Of a DNA stretch of 64,000 bases, positions 44,804 to 55,100 are shown one piece after another. Origin of the DNA: Fischerella muscicola SAG 1427-1 = PCC 73103 (GTDB lineage Bacteria; Cyanobacteriota; Cyanobacteriia; Cyanobacteriales; Nostocaceae); the NCBI RefSeq assembly GCF_000317245.1, contig NZ_AJLJ01000064.1:1-64000 (forward strand), written 5' to 3'. Position numbers and translations under genes: made by a program. The stretch's first letter is position 1. Each line of letters begins with the position of its first letter. Below the pieces are notes generated by a model. It did not search any database. It worked only from the letters and a program-made list of their open reading frames with translations, and was not told the DNA's origin.

Positions 44804-45991
44804 CTAACCATCATCAATAGCAGACTGTTCTTCGCTCTTTGTGATTTTTTTAACTGCTAAATCATCTGTTTCTGGTGTAGTCTCATCGTTTAATTGATCA
44901 GAAACAATGATAAATTCAGTTTCTCGTTTAGGTTTACTATTCCATTGATCCAACACATCTTTGACAAAAACTTCTTCCAGCCAAATTTTAGCCACAACAG
45001 TTAAAGGTAGAGCTAAAAATAAGCCTAAAAAGCCAAACAAATATGCAAAAAATAGTTGAGCAATTAAAGTAATAGCTGGGAGTAAAGAAACCTGATGCGC
45101 CATTACAATTGGCGTGATGAAATTACTTTCGGTTTGTTGAATGAAAAAGTAGAGTCCCAACACAGCCAAAGATTTCCAGGGAGCATCTAAAAGGGCGATC
45201 GCCATTGCTGGAATAACACTGAGTGTTGGGCCAAGATTGGGAATCAAATTTAAAAATCCTGCTAAAACCCCTAAAGCAAGGGCGGCAGGAACACGCAAAA
45301 TTGATAAGCCGATCACACTCATCAATCCCACCACAGACATAGCGATAAAAGCGCCTGTAACCCATCCCTCCAAGGAAACTTCGCATCTATCCAAAATTCC
45401 ATCTACCCGTCGCCGATAAAAGGAAGGAAATAAGCGAATGAATAGCTTGCGGTAAGCTTGGGGATCGGCTAAGAACATCCCTGTTAAAACAAGCACTAAT
45501 AATATTTTGAGAACTACTTCCAAAGAACCAGAAACGACGGCGAAGGAAGTACCAACTGCCCGATTAATAAATGGCTGTGCTTGCTGGCTCAAACTGTTGA
45601 TATCAGGAATGAATGGAGTTAACTGGGTGGGAAGGGCTGATCTAATCTGGGAAAACCAAATATTAAAGCGTTCTATACCTCTGGGAACCTGATAGGTAAC
45701 TTGTTGAAACTGAACGGCAAAAGGCGGGACAATTAGCCAGAAAAAACCGACTATAGCAATTAGAAAAATTCCTACTGACAAGGCTACGGCGAACCCGCGT
45801 CTCATCCCGGAGCGTTGAAATCTCCGAGCGAGCCGATTCAAGGTAGTTGCTAATACTATTGCAGCAAACATTAGTAGAAGTACTTCTTTGAGTTGCCACA
45901 ATATATACACAGACATGAGTATGGCAATTAAGCCGATCCATTGACCTAGATTCACCGAGCCTCCTGGCAGTCGATAAACTGCTATTTTCAA
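44804..45991 (-). CDS. AI-2E family (PerM-like) transporter
   Basis: The 395-residue protein has about eight hydrophobic helices with the family patterns: WQLKEVLLLMFAAIVLATTL, RGFAVALSVGIFLIAIVGFF, GLSILRVPAALALGVLAGFL, NLIPNLGPTLSVIPAMAIAL and ESNFITPIVMAHQVSLLPAI. AI-2E exporters move signalling molecules or other small solutes; in cyanobacteria no substrate is established. The last ~50 residues are an acidic cytoplasmic tail. It overlaps nothing and ends eight bases from the convergent kinase-like gene. Confidence 0.9.
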   Translation of the reverse strand: MKIAVYRLPGGSVNLGQWIGLIAILMSVYILWQLKEVLLLMFAAIVLATTLNRLARRFQRSGMRRGFAVALSVGIFLIAIVGFFWLIVPPFAVQFQQVTYQVPRGIERFNIWFSQIRSALPTQLTPFIPDINSLSQQAQPFINRAVGTSFAVVSGSLEVVLKILLVLVLTGMFLADPQAYRKLFIRLFPSFYRRRVDGILDRCEVSLEGWVTGAFIAMSVVGLMSVIGLSILRVPAALALGVLAGFLNLIPNLGPTLSVIPAMAIALLDAPWKSLAVLGLYFFIQQTESNFITPIVMAHQVSLLPAITLIAQLFFAYLFGFLGLFLALPLTVVAKIWLEEVFVKDVLDQWNSKPKRETEFIIVSDQLNDETTPETDDLAVKKITKSEEQSAIDDG

Positions 45992-46083
45992 TCAGCCATT
46001 AATTACCAATTATCAGTGAACAATCAACCTTAATAACTGTAAACTGGTAACTGTAGAAAGCAGCTAGATTAGCCGATTTTAGC

Positions 46084-46281
46084 TTAATCGGGTATTTGTT
46101 TTTGGGTTTGGAATCGCCACAGCAGAGCGATCGCCATCATCACAGTTGGTAACAAAACTATAATTAAGGCATTGATTGACGTTGCAGGGATGAATAGAAA
46201 AGGGCCTGCATACTTAATCAATAACGAAATCACAGCAGAGAGTAAAAATACCTTTAAAACAAATCCAAGTTGATTTTTCAT
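46084..46281 (-). CDS. Small two-helix membrane protein
   Basis: This 65-residue protein starts MKNQLGFVLKVFLLSAVISLL. It has two hydrophobic helices, the second in INALIIVLLPTVMMAIALLW, and a short polar C-terminus (RFQTQKQIPD). Similar tiny membrane proteins are common in cyanobacteria, but I do not recognise a named family. It lies ~95 bases upstream of the AI-2E gene on the same strand and may be cotranscribed with it. Confidence 0.6.
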   Translation of the reverse strand: MKNQLGFVLKVFLLSAVISLLIKYAGPFLFIPATSINALIIVLLPTVMMAIALLWRFQTQKQIPD

Positions 46282-46400
46282 AGAAAGTACGGCTATTCAC
46301 ATTGTTCTGGGGGGTAGGCACGATAACGAATTGTAACACCCAATTTTTACAATAAATATCAAGCAGAGCAAAAGCAAACTCTCTGCTTGCACACCTCATT

Positions 46401-47069
46401 ATGATCTATTTGCCAGTTTCACTAATACTATTTCTGCTGCTATTACTACTAGTTCCTTTTCTTTGGTTTGTGCTGGCAGTAGATGTGGTACAACTCGCAG
46501 TAGCCAAGTTGGGGTTTTCTCCTAATATGGCTTTTCTATTGTTGACGCTGGTCATTTTAGGTAGCACTATCAATATTCCTTTATACCGCGCTCAATCTCA
46601 AATTGTTGTCGCCAATGACTTTATTGATTTGTGGTTAAAGGAGTTTTGGGGAATTCCTTTGAGGAAAGTGCAACGTTCCACTGTCATAGCCCTCAACGTT
46701 GGTGGTGGTTTAATTCCTGTACTAATAGCGCTGTATCAATTTATGCAAGGAAATATATTAGCTATTTTGTCTGTTACTGCAATTGTTACCGCAGTCAGCT
46801 ACTATGCAGCGCGGGTAGTACCAGGAATTGGTATCCAAATGAACCCCTTACTAGCGCCCTTAGCAGCTGCTGTGTCAGCTATGTTAATTGTCCCTTCCCA
46901 TGCTGCTCCCGTTGCTTTTGCAGGTGGCATTTTGGGAACTTTAATTGGTGCTGATTTATTGCACCTCAAAGATATTATCGCTAAAAGTTCAGGAGTATTG
47001 AGTATCGGAGGTGCGGGTGTATTTGATGGTATCGCATTGTGTGGCTTATTCGCACTTTTATTGAGTTAG
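46401..47069 (+). CDS. DUF1614 family membrane protein
   Basis: This 222-residue polytopic protein starts MIYLPVSLILFLLLLLLVPF. It contains AFLLLTLVILGSTINIPLY, ALNVGGGLIPVLIALYQFM, VVPGIGIQMNPLLAPLAAA and LRDI-like LLHLKDIIAKSSGVLSIGG, ending GVFDGIALCGLFALLL. The Gly-rich IGGAGVFDGI motif and six to seven helices fit DUF1614. The function is unknown. A palindromic repeat follows seven bases after the stop codon. Confidence 0.85.
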   Translation: MIYLPVSLILFLLLLLLVPFLWFVLAVDVVQLAVAKLGFSPNMAFLLLTLVILGSTINIPLYRAQSQIVVANDFIDLWLKEFWGIPLRKVQRSTVIALNVGGGLIPVLIALYQFMQGNILAILSVTAIVTAVSYYAARVVPGIGIQMNPLLAPLAAAVSAMLIVPSHAAPVAFAGGILGTLIGADLLHLKDIIAKSSGVLSIGGAGVFDGIALCGLFALLLS

Positions 47070-47076
47070 TCATTCA

Positions 47077-47104
47077 GTACAGACGCGATTAATCGCGTCT
47101 GTAC
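47077..47104. repeat. 28-bp perfect palindrome GACGCG..CGCGTC, copy 4
   Basis: GTACAGACGCGATT and AATCGCGTCTGTAC form a perfect 28-bp palindrome right after the DUF1614 stop codon, followed by AATAGTCATTTGTCATTGG of STRR type. It could also terminate transcription, but there is no T-tract. Confidence 0.85.
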
Positions 47105-47242
47105 AATAGTCATTTGTCATTGGGCATGGGGATTGGGCATTGTTGTTAGTTTATCTGCTTGTTCCTGTTCCCTGTTAAGAGTTCCCTATCTACTAACAAA
47201 TGACAAATGACAAAAAACTTTCAATTGGAGAATAAAGTAAAA

Positions 47243-49183
47243 ATGCCTGTAGAAACTAATAATAACAAACAAATTAAACCCCCAAAAATACGCCAATTCG
47301 GTGGTAGTTTGCTGATCCTTTTGACTCTGTTATTTATTCTTAACTTGATTATTCCTAGCTTCCTTGGCCCCAGAATAGCGCAAGTCCCCTATAGTGATTT
47401 TGTCGCTCAGGTAGAAGCAGGTAAAGTAGATCGAGCGGTTGTGGGTAGCGATCGCATTGAATATTCGATCAAAACTCAAACCCCTGATGGTAAACCAGCC
47501 GAACAAGTTTACCAAACCACACCCATAGCAGTTGATCTAGATTTACCCAAAATTCTTCGCGCTCATAATGTGGAATTTGCTGCACCACCACCAAATCAAA
47601 CTGGCTGGATTTCCACGATTCTTAGTTGGGTGATACCACCATTAATTTTCTTTGGAATTTGGGGCTTTTTACTTAATCGCAGTGGTGGTGGTGGTCCTGC
47701 GGCGCTGACAGTTGGTAAAAGTAAAGCTCGTATCTATTCCGAAGGAACAACAGGCGTCAAATTTATCGATGTTGCTGGTGTAGATGAAGCCAAAGCCGAA
47801 CTGGAAGAAATCGTAGATTTCCTGAAAAACGCCGCTAAATACACCCGCTTGGGTGCGAAAATCCCCAAAGGTGCGTTATTGGTGGGGCCTCCAGGAACAG
47901 GTAAAACACTTTTAGCCAAAGCCATTGCTGGAGAAGCTAGTGTACCTTTCTTCAGTATTTCTGGTTCAGAATTTATCGAGTTGTTTGTGGGTGTAGGTGC
48001 GGCTCGTGTCCGTGACTTATTTGAACAAGCCAAACAACAAGCACCCTGTATCGTGTTTATTGATGAATTAGACGCTTTGGGTAAATCTCGTGGTGGTGCA
48101 GGCCCGATAATGGGTGGTAACGATGAGCGGGAACAAACCCTCAACCAGTTACTCACCGAAATGGACGGCTTTGATGCTAACACTGGCGTAATCATCATCG
48201 CCGCTACCAACCGTCCAGAAGTCCTTGATCCAGCTTTGCGCCGTCCCGGACGTTTTGACCGTCAAGTAGTTGTGGATCGTCCTGATAAAATTGGTCGGGA
48301 AGCAATTCTCAAAGTTCATGCCCGCAACGTCTTGTTGTCTGATGATGTAGATTTGGGTAATATCGCCGCCAAAACCCCTGGTTTTGCGGGAGCAGACTTA
48401 GCTAACTTGGTGAACGAAGCTGCACTGCTGGCTGCACGCCAAAATCGTCAAGCAGTAGTCATGGCTGATTTCAACGAAGCGATCGAGCGTCTTGTGGCTG
48501 GTTTAGAAAAACGCTCTCGTGTTCTCAATGAAACTGAGAAGAAAACGGTGGCTTATCACGAAGTTGGTCACGCTATTGTTGGTGCTTTGATGCCCGGAGC
48601 TGGTAAAGTTGAAAAAATTTCTGTGGTTCCTAGAGGCGTAGGTGCTTTAGGTTACACGATTCAAATGCCAGAAGAAGACCGCTTTTTGATGATTGAAGAT
48701 GAGATTCGCGGTCGGATTTCTATCCTACTGGGTGGACGTTCCGCAGAAGAAACAGTGTTTGGTAAAGTCTCCACTGGTGCTAGTGACGACATTCAAAAAG
48801 CTACTGATTTGGCAGAACGTTATATTACTCTCTACGGAATGAGCGATAAACTTGGTCCTGTTGCATTTGATAAGATTCAACAACAATTTATTGAAGGTTA
48901 CGGTAATCCTCGTCGTTCCATCAGTCCGAAAGTAGCTGAAGAAATTGATCGCGAGGTGAAGCAAATAGTAGATAATGCTCACCACATTGCCTTGACAATT
49001 TTGCACGAAAACCGTGATTTATTAGAGCAAACCGCTCAGGAATTGTTGCAAAAAGAAATTCTTGAAGGTGCAGAACTGCGAGAGAAACTCAAGCAAGCCA
49101 AAGCACCAGCAGAGTTAGAAGAATGGTTGCGGACAGGTAAAGTATCAGAAGATAAACCTTTGATGCAAACGTTGCTGGTGTGA
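47243..49183 (+). CDS. ftsH: ATP-dependent zinc metalloprotease FtsH
   Basis: This membrane AAA+ protease degrades damaged membrane and cytoplasmic proteins, including photosystem II D1 in paralogs of this group. Two membrane helices (near residues 18-38 and 118-140) flank a periplasmic domain. Walker [13 protein letters not shown], Walker [15 protein letters not shown], the second region of homology [20 protein letters not shown] and the zinc site [12 protein letters not shown] follow, with a later Asp/Glu ligand. Thus HExxH is present with Val where Ala is usual. The start at 47243 ([12 protein letters not shown]) is preferred. The ATG at 47207 lies inside a CAAATGACAAATGAC repeat, while GGAGAA stands 11 bases before 47243. 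The paralog number is not assigned. Confidence 0.94.
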   Translation: MPVETNNNKQIKPPKIRQFGGSLLILLTLLFILNLIIPSFLGPRIAQVPYSDFVAQVEAGKVDRAVVGSDRIEYSIKTQTPDGKPAEQVYQTTPIAVDLDLPKILRAHNVEFAAPPPNQTGWISTILSWVIPPLIFFGIWGFLLNRSGGGGPAALTVGKSKARIYSEGTTGVKFIDVAGVDEAKAELEEIVDFLKNAAKYTRLGAKIPKGALLVGPPGTGKTLLAKAIAGEASVPFFSISGSEFIELFVGVGAARVRDLFEQAKQQAPCIVFIDELDALGKSRGGAGPIMGGNDEREQTLNQLLTEMDGFDANTGVIIIAATNRPEVLDPALRRPGRFDRQVVVDRPDKIGREAILKVHARNVLLSDDVDLGNIAAKTPGFAGADLANLVNEAALLAARQNRQAVVMADFNEAIERLVAGLEKRSRVLNETEKKTVAYHEVGHAIVGALMPGAGKVEKISVVPRGVGALGYTIQMPEEDRFLMIEDEIRGRISILLGGRSAEETVFGKVSTGASDDIQKATDLAERYITLYGMSDKLGPVAFDKIQQQFIEGYGNPRRSISPKVAEEIDREVKQIVDNAHHIALTILHENRDLLEQTAQELLQKEILEGAELREKLKQAKAPAELEEWLRTGKVSEDKPLMQTLLV

Positions 49184-49210
49184 GAATTTTAGATTAAATC
49201 TAATCTTGAA

Positions 49211-49249
49211 CAGCGATCGCCCCACAAAAGAGCGATCGCTGTTTATTTT
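49211..49249 (+). terminator. Terminator of ftsH built on HIP1 palindromes
   Basis: CAGCGATCGC (49211-49220) pairs with GCGATCGCTG (49232-49241) around an 11-base loop, followed by TTTATTTTC. Both arms contain a full HIP1 octamer. It is 28 bases after the stop codon. Confidence 0.75.
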
Positions 49250-49525
49250 CTGAGCAAAATAGCATCAAAATTAGAGATTAATTAATTAACAAAATACCCA
49301 TATTTAATTTTATTTCTAAGTGTTCACAAAATTCACAAATGTAATTACAACTTAAGAAAGATGCTTTTACATCTAAAATTTAGTTAGCTGTTCATAACTT
49401 GATGGAATAAACTTTTCTAGCCCATTCTGTCAAATAATAATAATGTAATTTTGGCTACTTTTTAGATTTAAAATAATAGTCATTTTGTCACAAGTTTATT
49501 TTACCGCGCCCTTGAATTTGATTAA
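49250..49525. other. AT-rich intergenic region upstream of the PucR-type regulator
   Basis: Together with the terminator this makes 342 gene-free bases. The sequence is strongly AT-rich with no repeats, inverted or tandem, beyond short A/T runs. It presumably contains the promoter of the regulator gene. Confidence 0.45.
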
Positions 49526-50185
49526 ATGAACGCTTTGTTGAACACTACTACACAATTTGAAAAAATTGCCACAATAGTTACAGAACGTGTAGCACAGTTA
49601 TTGTGTGCCGAAGTTTTTGTTATAGACCAGAATGCTTATGTGATCGCTAGTAGCAACTCCAAGTTAATTAATAATTCTTTCAACTACATCTATAAAGAAA
49701 AAACTTCTAACTACTTGCGAGTGCCATTATTGTTTAATACACAAGTTGCTGAAGTTATTGTTTGCAAACCACGCAACGGCGAAGTAATTTCTTCTCGTTT
49801 AGTCCGAGAACTTGTAGAGCTAGTAATTAGTCAAACTACAGTCAGCGATCGCAACCAAGTATATTGTTTAGATGGATTAGGAATTACTGCTTTTGTCGGT
49901 ATTGGAGATGAGCGTACAAAAATTGAACTAGCTGCTTATTTGCTCAGTCCTCTCAACCACGAACCGGAATTGTTGGCTACCCTTGATACTTTCTTCGCAG
50001 AAGACTGCTGTCCTTCTTCCACAGCTCATCGGCTTTCTATTCACAGAAATACTTTGAGTTATCGATTAGATAAGGTGAAGTTGTTAACCGGGCTTAATCC
50101 CCGCCACTTCGATGATGCAGTACAAATCCGTTTGGCTTTGCTGCTGCGGAAACTGAATATTTCTGATGTGAGAAAGCGAGTGTGA
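49526..50185 (+). CDS. PucR/CdaR-type helix-turn-helix regulator
   Basis: The 219-residue protein starts MNALLNTTTQFEKIATIVTE. The N-terminal ~130 residues look like a small-molecule sensor domain (VFVIDQNAYVIASSNSKL, RVPLLFNTQVAEVIVCKP). The C-terminal ~60 residues are the PucR-type helix-turn-helix, AHRLSIHRNTLSYRLDKVKL followed by HFDDAVQIRLALLLRKL. This HTH is found in sugar-diacid and purine-catabolism regulators. The effector and target genes here are unknown. No catabolic operon lies adjacent. Confidence 0.85.
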   Translation: MNALLNTTTQFEKIATIVTERVAQLLCAEVFVIDQNAYVIASSNSKLINNSFNYIYKEKTSNYLRVPLLFNTQVAEVIVCKPRNGEVISSRLVRELVELVISQTTVSDRNQVYCLDGLGITAFVGIGDERTKIELAAYLLSPLNHEPELLATLDTFFAEDCCPSSTAHRLSIHRNTLSYRLDKVKLLTGLNPRHFDDAVQIRLALLLRKLNISDVRKRV

Positions 50186-50378
50186 GGGGTGTGAGAAGAT
50201 GTCGGGGAATAATTACCTATCAACCACTAGCGTGCTTTATAATCAGTTTCTACCTAGCTAGTAATTGTTGACACTGTTCAAGCATGAGTTTTACACTCCA
50301 CAAATCTAGAATGACCCATGACAAATGACAAAAAAAGAATGGAATGTAGCTTGTGATTGCTATCATTCCATCTTGGGA

Positions 50379-50806
50379 AAGAGTAGATAGTAAGCCGGGT
50401 TCTGTTCTCTTAAATCAAGAGGGCGGTTATCTATCTGGGACGACTGTTACCAGACGCCTCTAGCGGCTCTTATTGTAGAACTGGTAAAAGACCAACCATA
50501 GTTCCATTCGCCTTGCTTCCAACCGGGGTTTACCGAGCCAACACCTCTCGATGTTGCTGGTGCGCTCTTACCGCACCTTTGCACCCTTACTAATTTTGTC
50601 CTTTGTTATTTGTCACTAGTCCTTTGTTTTTTACAAATGACTAATGACTATTGACAAATGACTAATTAGCGGTATTTTTCTGTGGCACTATCCTCGCGAT
50701 CGCTCACACTGGGCGTTACCCAGCAAGTCTGGTCTTTCGGAAGCCCGGACTTTCCTCAAACTAGCCACGCATTGACTAATCTGCAACCGCCTACGCCTAC
50801 TCTTTC
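50379..50806 (-). ncRNA. rnpB: RNase P RNA (type A) with STRR insertion
   Basis: Read on the minus strand the gene starts AGAGTAGGCGTAGGCGGTTG. It contains GAGGAAAGTCCGGGCTTCC (P4 5' part), GGTAACGCCCAGTGTGAGC, AAACCCCGGTTGGAAGCAAG and ends ACAGAACCCGGCTTACTATC, the P4 3' partner. The two termini pair (AGAGTAG / CTACTCT). These are invariant marks of the ribozyme that matures tRNA 5' ends. An insertion at about 50591-50668 is made of GTCATTTGTC/ACAAATGAC heptamers that can extend a hairpin, as known for heterocystous cyanobacteria in the P12 region. Ends are estimated to within a few bases. Confidence 0.95.
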
Positions 50807-50878
50807 CCAATATTTAGTTTAGTATTGAATGACTTTGTTCTGTTAGCTCTAGCCTTGAATCTCCAACTTCTTAAGGAA

Positions 50879-51589
50879 TTAACGCCTTTTATTCCAAGGC
50901 ATTGCATAATACCAAGGTAGTTTTTTGATTGTAAAAGGACAATCGACAATACACATGGTTGGTTTATTTTCACCTGGAACCAGACCAACCCGCAACTCGG
51001 AGATTCTCAATACTAGTTGCAAGGAAAATTTTAATTCTTGTTTTCTATCTATAAAAGCTTGAAATAATTTTCTTTGGGCTTTCACAGGACTTTTTTCTAG
51101 CGCACTGATATTAATCAAAGGTGTATTAACTTGATATGTTTTTGTTAACTCATCCAATTTAAAAACATCTTCAGCAGCCACTGCTGCGGAAAGAGTTTTG
51201 GTAGGAGCAATTAAGCTCGGACTTTGCGGTACAGCAAGGTCACGTGTTAAATCTGGTGATTTGCGAATTACTCGCCGCGATTGTTTGCTATATTCAACTA
51301 CTAAAGAGCAGTTATCCCAGTCTACATACAAAGCTAGATTTTGTGATTTATTCTCAATACTTACAGATAATTCCTTCAATTCATCAATAAAATATGAGGG
51401 ATTGAGTCTAAAGGATATACCGATATCATCTTGAAGATTTTTTTCTTGGAGTTGATCATCAACAACTTTTTTCTCATAAATAAACTTAATTTTGTCGTCG
51501 ATGGACTCAATCATCTTCGTAAATGTATAAGTTACGCCAATAATATATAGCGTTAAAAAAATTAAATTCCCCTCATTTCTCGCTACCAT
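50879..51589 (-). CDS. Membrane-anchored hypothetical protein
   Basis: This 236-residue protein has an N-terminal hydrophobic helix, NLIFLTLYIIGVTYTFTK, then a polar body. Strand-rich stretches such as FRLNPSYFIDELKELSVSIE, NLALYVDWDNCSLVVEYSKQ and LQLVLRISELRVGLVPGENK suggest a beta-rich domain after the anchor, on the periplasmic or cytoplasmic side. An ATATAAGCTCC-type sequence upstream contains GGAGC on the coding strand as a ribosome-binding site. I do not recognise the family. It is just upstream of rnpB on the same strand, separated by 72 bases. Confidence 0.7.
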   Translation of the reverse strand: MVARNEGNLIFLTLYIIGVTYTFTKMIESIDDKIKFIYEKKVVDDQLQEKNLQDDIGISFRLNPSYFIDELKELSVSIENKSQNLALYVDWDNCSLVVEYSKQSRRVIRKSPDLTRDLAVPQSPSLIAPTKTLSAAVAAEDVFKLDELTKTYQVNTPLINISALEKSPVKAQRKLFQAFIDRKQELKFSLQLVLRISELRVGLVPGENKPTMCIVDCPFTIKKLPWYYAMPWNKRR

Positions 51590-51639
51590 GTATATAAGCT
51601 CCTGTAAAAATTTTCATGGGAAATTATTTGCTAAACATT

Positions 51640-51765
51640 TATCAATTATCAGTTATTGGTTCTATAGGAATTTACTGATAACTGTTAACTGATATCTGTA
51701 CAGACGCGTAGACGCTCGTAAGAGCGGCTTCAAGGTAAGAGTATAATCGCGTTTCTAGCTAACTG
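51640..51765. repeat. TATCAGTTATTGG / ACTGATAACTG repeat with CGTCTACG element
   Basis: TTATCAATTATCAGTTATTG pairs imperfectly with ACTGATAACTGTTAACTGA, as at 18103. It is followed by GTACAGACGCGTAGACGCTC and GTAAGAGCGGCTTC, related to the palindromic elements and to the cluster at 23245. It lies between the anchored hypothetical gene and corA. Confidence 0.55.
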
Positions 51766-51767
51766 AT

Positions 51768-52907
51768 TTAACGGTCTAACCTCGAACTATTTTCTAGCCA
51801 ACCCCTTCGCCAGAAAATGTATAGTAAGACAATGGCTATTATTGCCATGACTGCCAAACAAGCTGGATATCCCCAATACCAGTTCAACTCAGGCATATTA
51901 TATGGTGATTTTTCTGTATTAAAGTTCATTCCATAAACGCCAGCAATAAAAGTTAGAGGAATAAAAATTGCTGAAATCACGGTTAGCAGTTTCATGATTT
52001 CATTCATTCTATTACTGACTGCCGAAAGATAAACGTCCATTAAGCCTGATGCTAGTTCTCGATAGGTTTCTACCATATCTATTACTTGTACCGCATGATC
52101 ATAACAGTCTCGCAGATACATACGGACTTCATTAGTGATCATTTCATTGTCATCTTGAATTAATCTATGAAGTGCATTGCGTTGGGGCCAAATCGCACGA
52201 CGCAGTTGTAATAATTCTCGTTTAACTTTATAGATTTTCTTTAATGTTTTTGGTGTAGGTTGAGCGATGACTTCATCCTCTAAATCTTCAATACGTTCAC
52301 CATACTTTTCCAACACAGGAAAAAAGCCATCAATAATTGCATCTAAGAGAGCATAGGCTAAATAATCTGGCCCATTTTTGCAGATAATGCCTTTATTCTT
52401 AAAAATGCGTGATCGCACTGGTTCAAAGCAATCGCGTTTTGGTTCTTCTTGAACTGTCAGCAAGTAATGTTTTCCCAATACAAAACTCACCTGTTCACTA
52501 TGGAAACCATGAGATTTTTTTTTAGGCATAACCATACGTGCAATGATTACTAATTGGTCTTCGTAATCTTCTACTTTTGGGCGTTCTGGCACATTCACAA
52601 TATCTTCTAAAACCAAGGGATGTAACTCAAAAACCTGACCCAATCTTTGTAAAATATCTTCACTACCTAAACCACGCACATCTACCCAAGTGACCGAATT
52701 AGTATCTAGATAAGCAGCACACTCTTCTGGTGTTTCTACTTCTTTACTAATTGCTTCAGTGGAATTATAGTCGATTAATACAATCTTTGGTGGTGGCGCG
52801 TCTGCATCAACAATAATTGTTCCTGGTAAAGTTCCAGGATAGTGATAAAAATCTTCGTGATCTGGTTCAGTTACTATTGAATTTGAGTGATGCTTTTTTT
52901 TAGCCAT
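51768..52907 (-). CDS. corA: CorA-type magnesium/cobalt transporter
   Basis: The 379-residue protein has a large cytoplasmic funnel (VTWVDVRGLGSEDILQRLGQ, HPLVLEDIVNVPERPKVEDY) and a long stalk helix. Two C-terminal helices follow, with the selectivity signature YGMNF (in FIAGVYGMNFNTEKSPYNMP) between ISAIFIPLTF and CLAVMAIIAIVLLYIFWRR. CorA pentamers move Mg2+, and also Co2+ or Ni2+, down the gradient. Nickel transport could matter for the nickel enzyme further on, but nothing links them. No M-box or other Mg riboswitch was seen upstream. Confidence 0.94.
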   Translation of the reverse strand: MAKKKHHSNSIVTEPDHEDFYHYPGTLPGTIIVDADAPPPKIVLIDYNSTEAISKEVETPEECAAYLDTNSVTWVDVRGLGSEDILQRLGQVFELHPLVLEDIVNVPERPKVEDYEDQLVIIARMVMPKKKSHGFHSEQVSFVLGKHYLLTVQEEPKRDCFEPVRSRIFKNKGIICKNGPDYLAYALLDAIIDGFFPVLEKYGERIEDLEDEVIAQPTPKTLKKIYKVKRELLQLRRAIWPQRNALHRLIQDDNEMITNEVRMYLRDCYDHAVQVIDMVETYRELASGLMDVYLSAVSNRMNEIMKLLTVISAIFIPLTFIAGVYGMNFNTEKSPYNMPELNWYWGYPACLAVMAIIAIVLLYIFWRRGWLENSSRLDR

Positions 52908-53050
52908 GCTCTTTTATCCAAATAGTTAGTATATTTAATGTTCAAGGAGCAAGGGTCAATAGTTATTGCTCATTACCACTAACAACTGTACGGGTGTACA
53001 GCTATGCATCCCTAATAACCACTAATTACTAAGATTACTAAATTAAAATC

Positions 53051-53082
53051 AAAAAACAGTTTGCCTTGGTAAGACAAACTGC
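53051..53082 (-). terminator. Terminator of groEL
   Basis: On the minus strand CAGTTTG (53081-53075) pairs with CAAACTG (53063-53057) around an 11-base loop and is followed by six T residues (53056-53051). It is about 32 bases past the groEL stop codon. Confidence 0.85.
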
Positions 53083-53113
53083 TTCAAAATATTTAGATAT
53101 AGACAGTATGAGA

Positions 53114-54802
<1,689 letters not shown>

Positions 54803-54831
54803 TTAATTTGTGAGTTCTTCCATTAGACAAT

Positions 54832-54858
54832 TTAGCACTCACAAGGCAAGAGTGCTAA
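54832..54858 (-). promoter_or_regulatory. CIRCE element (HrcA operator) of groEL
   Basis: TTAGCACTC (54832-54840), a nine-base spacer and GAGTGCTAA (54850-54858) are the exact CIRCE consensus TTAGCACTC-N9-GAGTGCTAA. It ends 45 bases before the groEL start codon, in the leader or overlapping the promoter. HrcA is known to bind it. Confidence 0.96.
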
Positions 54859-55100
54859 GTCAACAAGCCATAAGCTGTTGAGTTTATTAATCTTTAACTA
54901 GGCTATAGGAGGATATAGGTTGATGGATGTAGGGGAATCCACCCATAAAAATCCAAATTTCCTCCTATTCCTTCAATAAATGCTACTGAAAGCAAAAGAA
55001 GACACGTCCATATATCCTCATATTTGTAGTGAGAAAAAAAAATGATTGTTATACACTTGATGCTGATGTTGGATACTGGCATGAATGGTGGAAGCGATAA
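54859..55100. other. Divergent region between groEL and the WecA-like gene
   Basis: With the CIRCE area this makes 313 gene-free bases. TTGTTGACTT upstream of CIRCE on the minus strand is a possible -35 region of the groEL promoter. Nothing else is recognisable; AATGGTGGAAGCGATAA precedes the WecA-like start, with GGTGG as its ribosome-binding site. Confidence 0.45.

Noticed and set aside
52908-53050. Mg2+ riboswitch upstream of corA
   Set aside because: The short leader shows none of the M-box conserved blocks.
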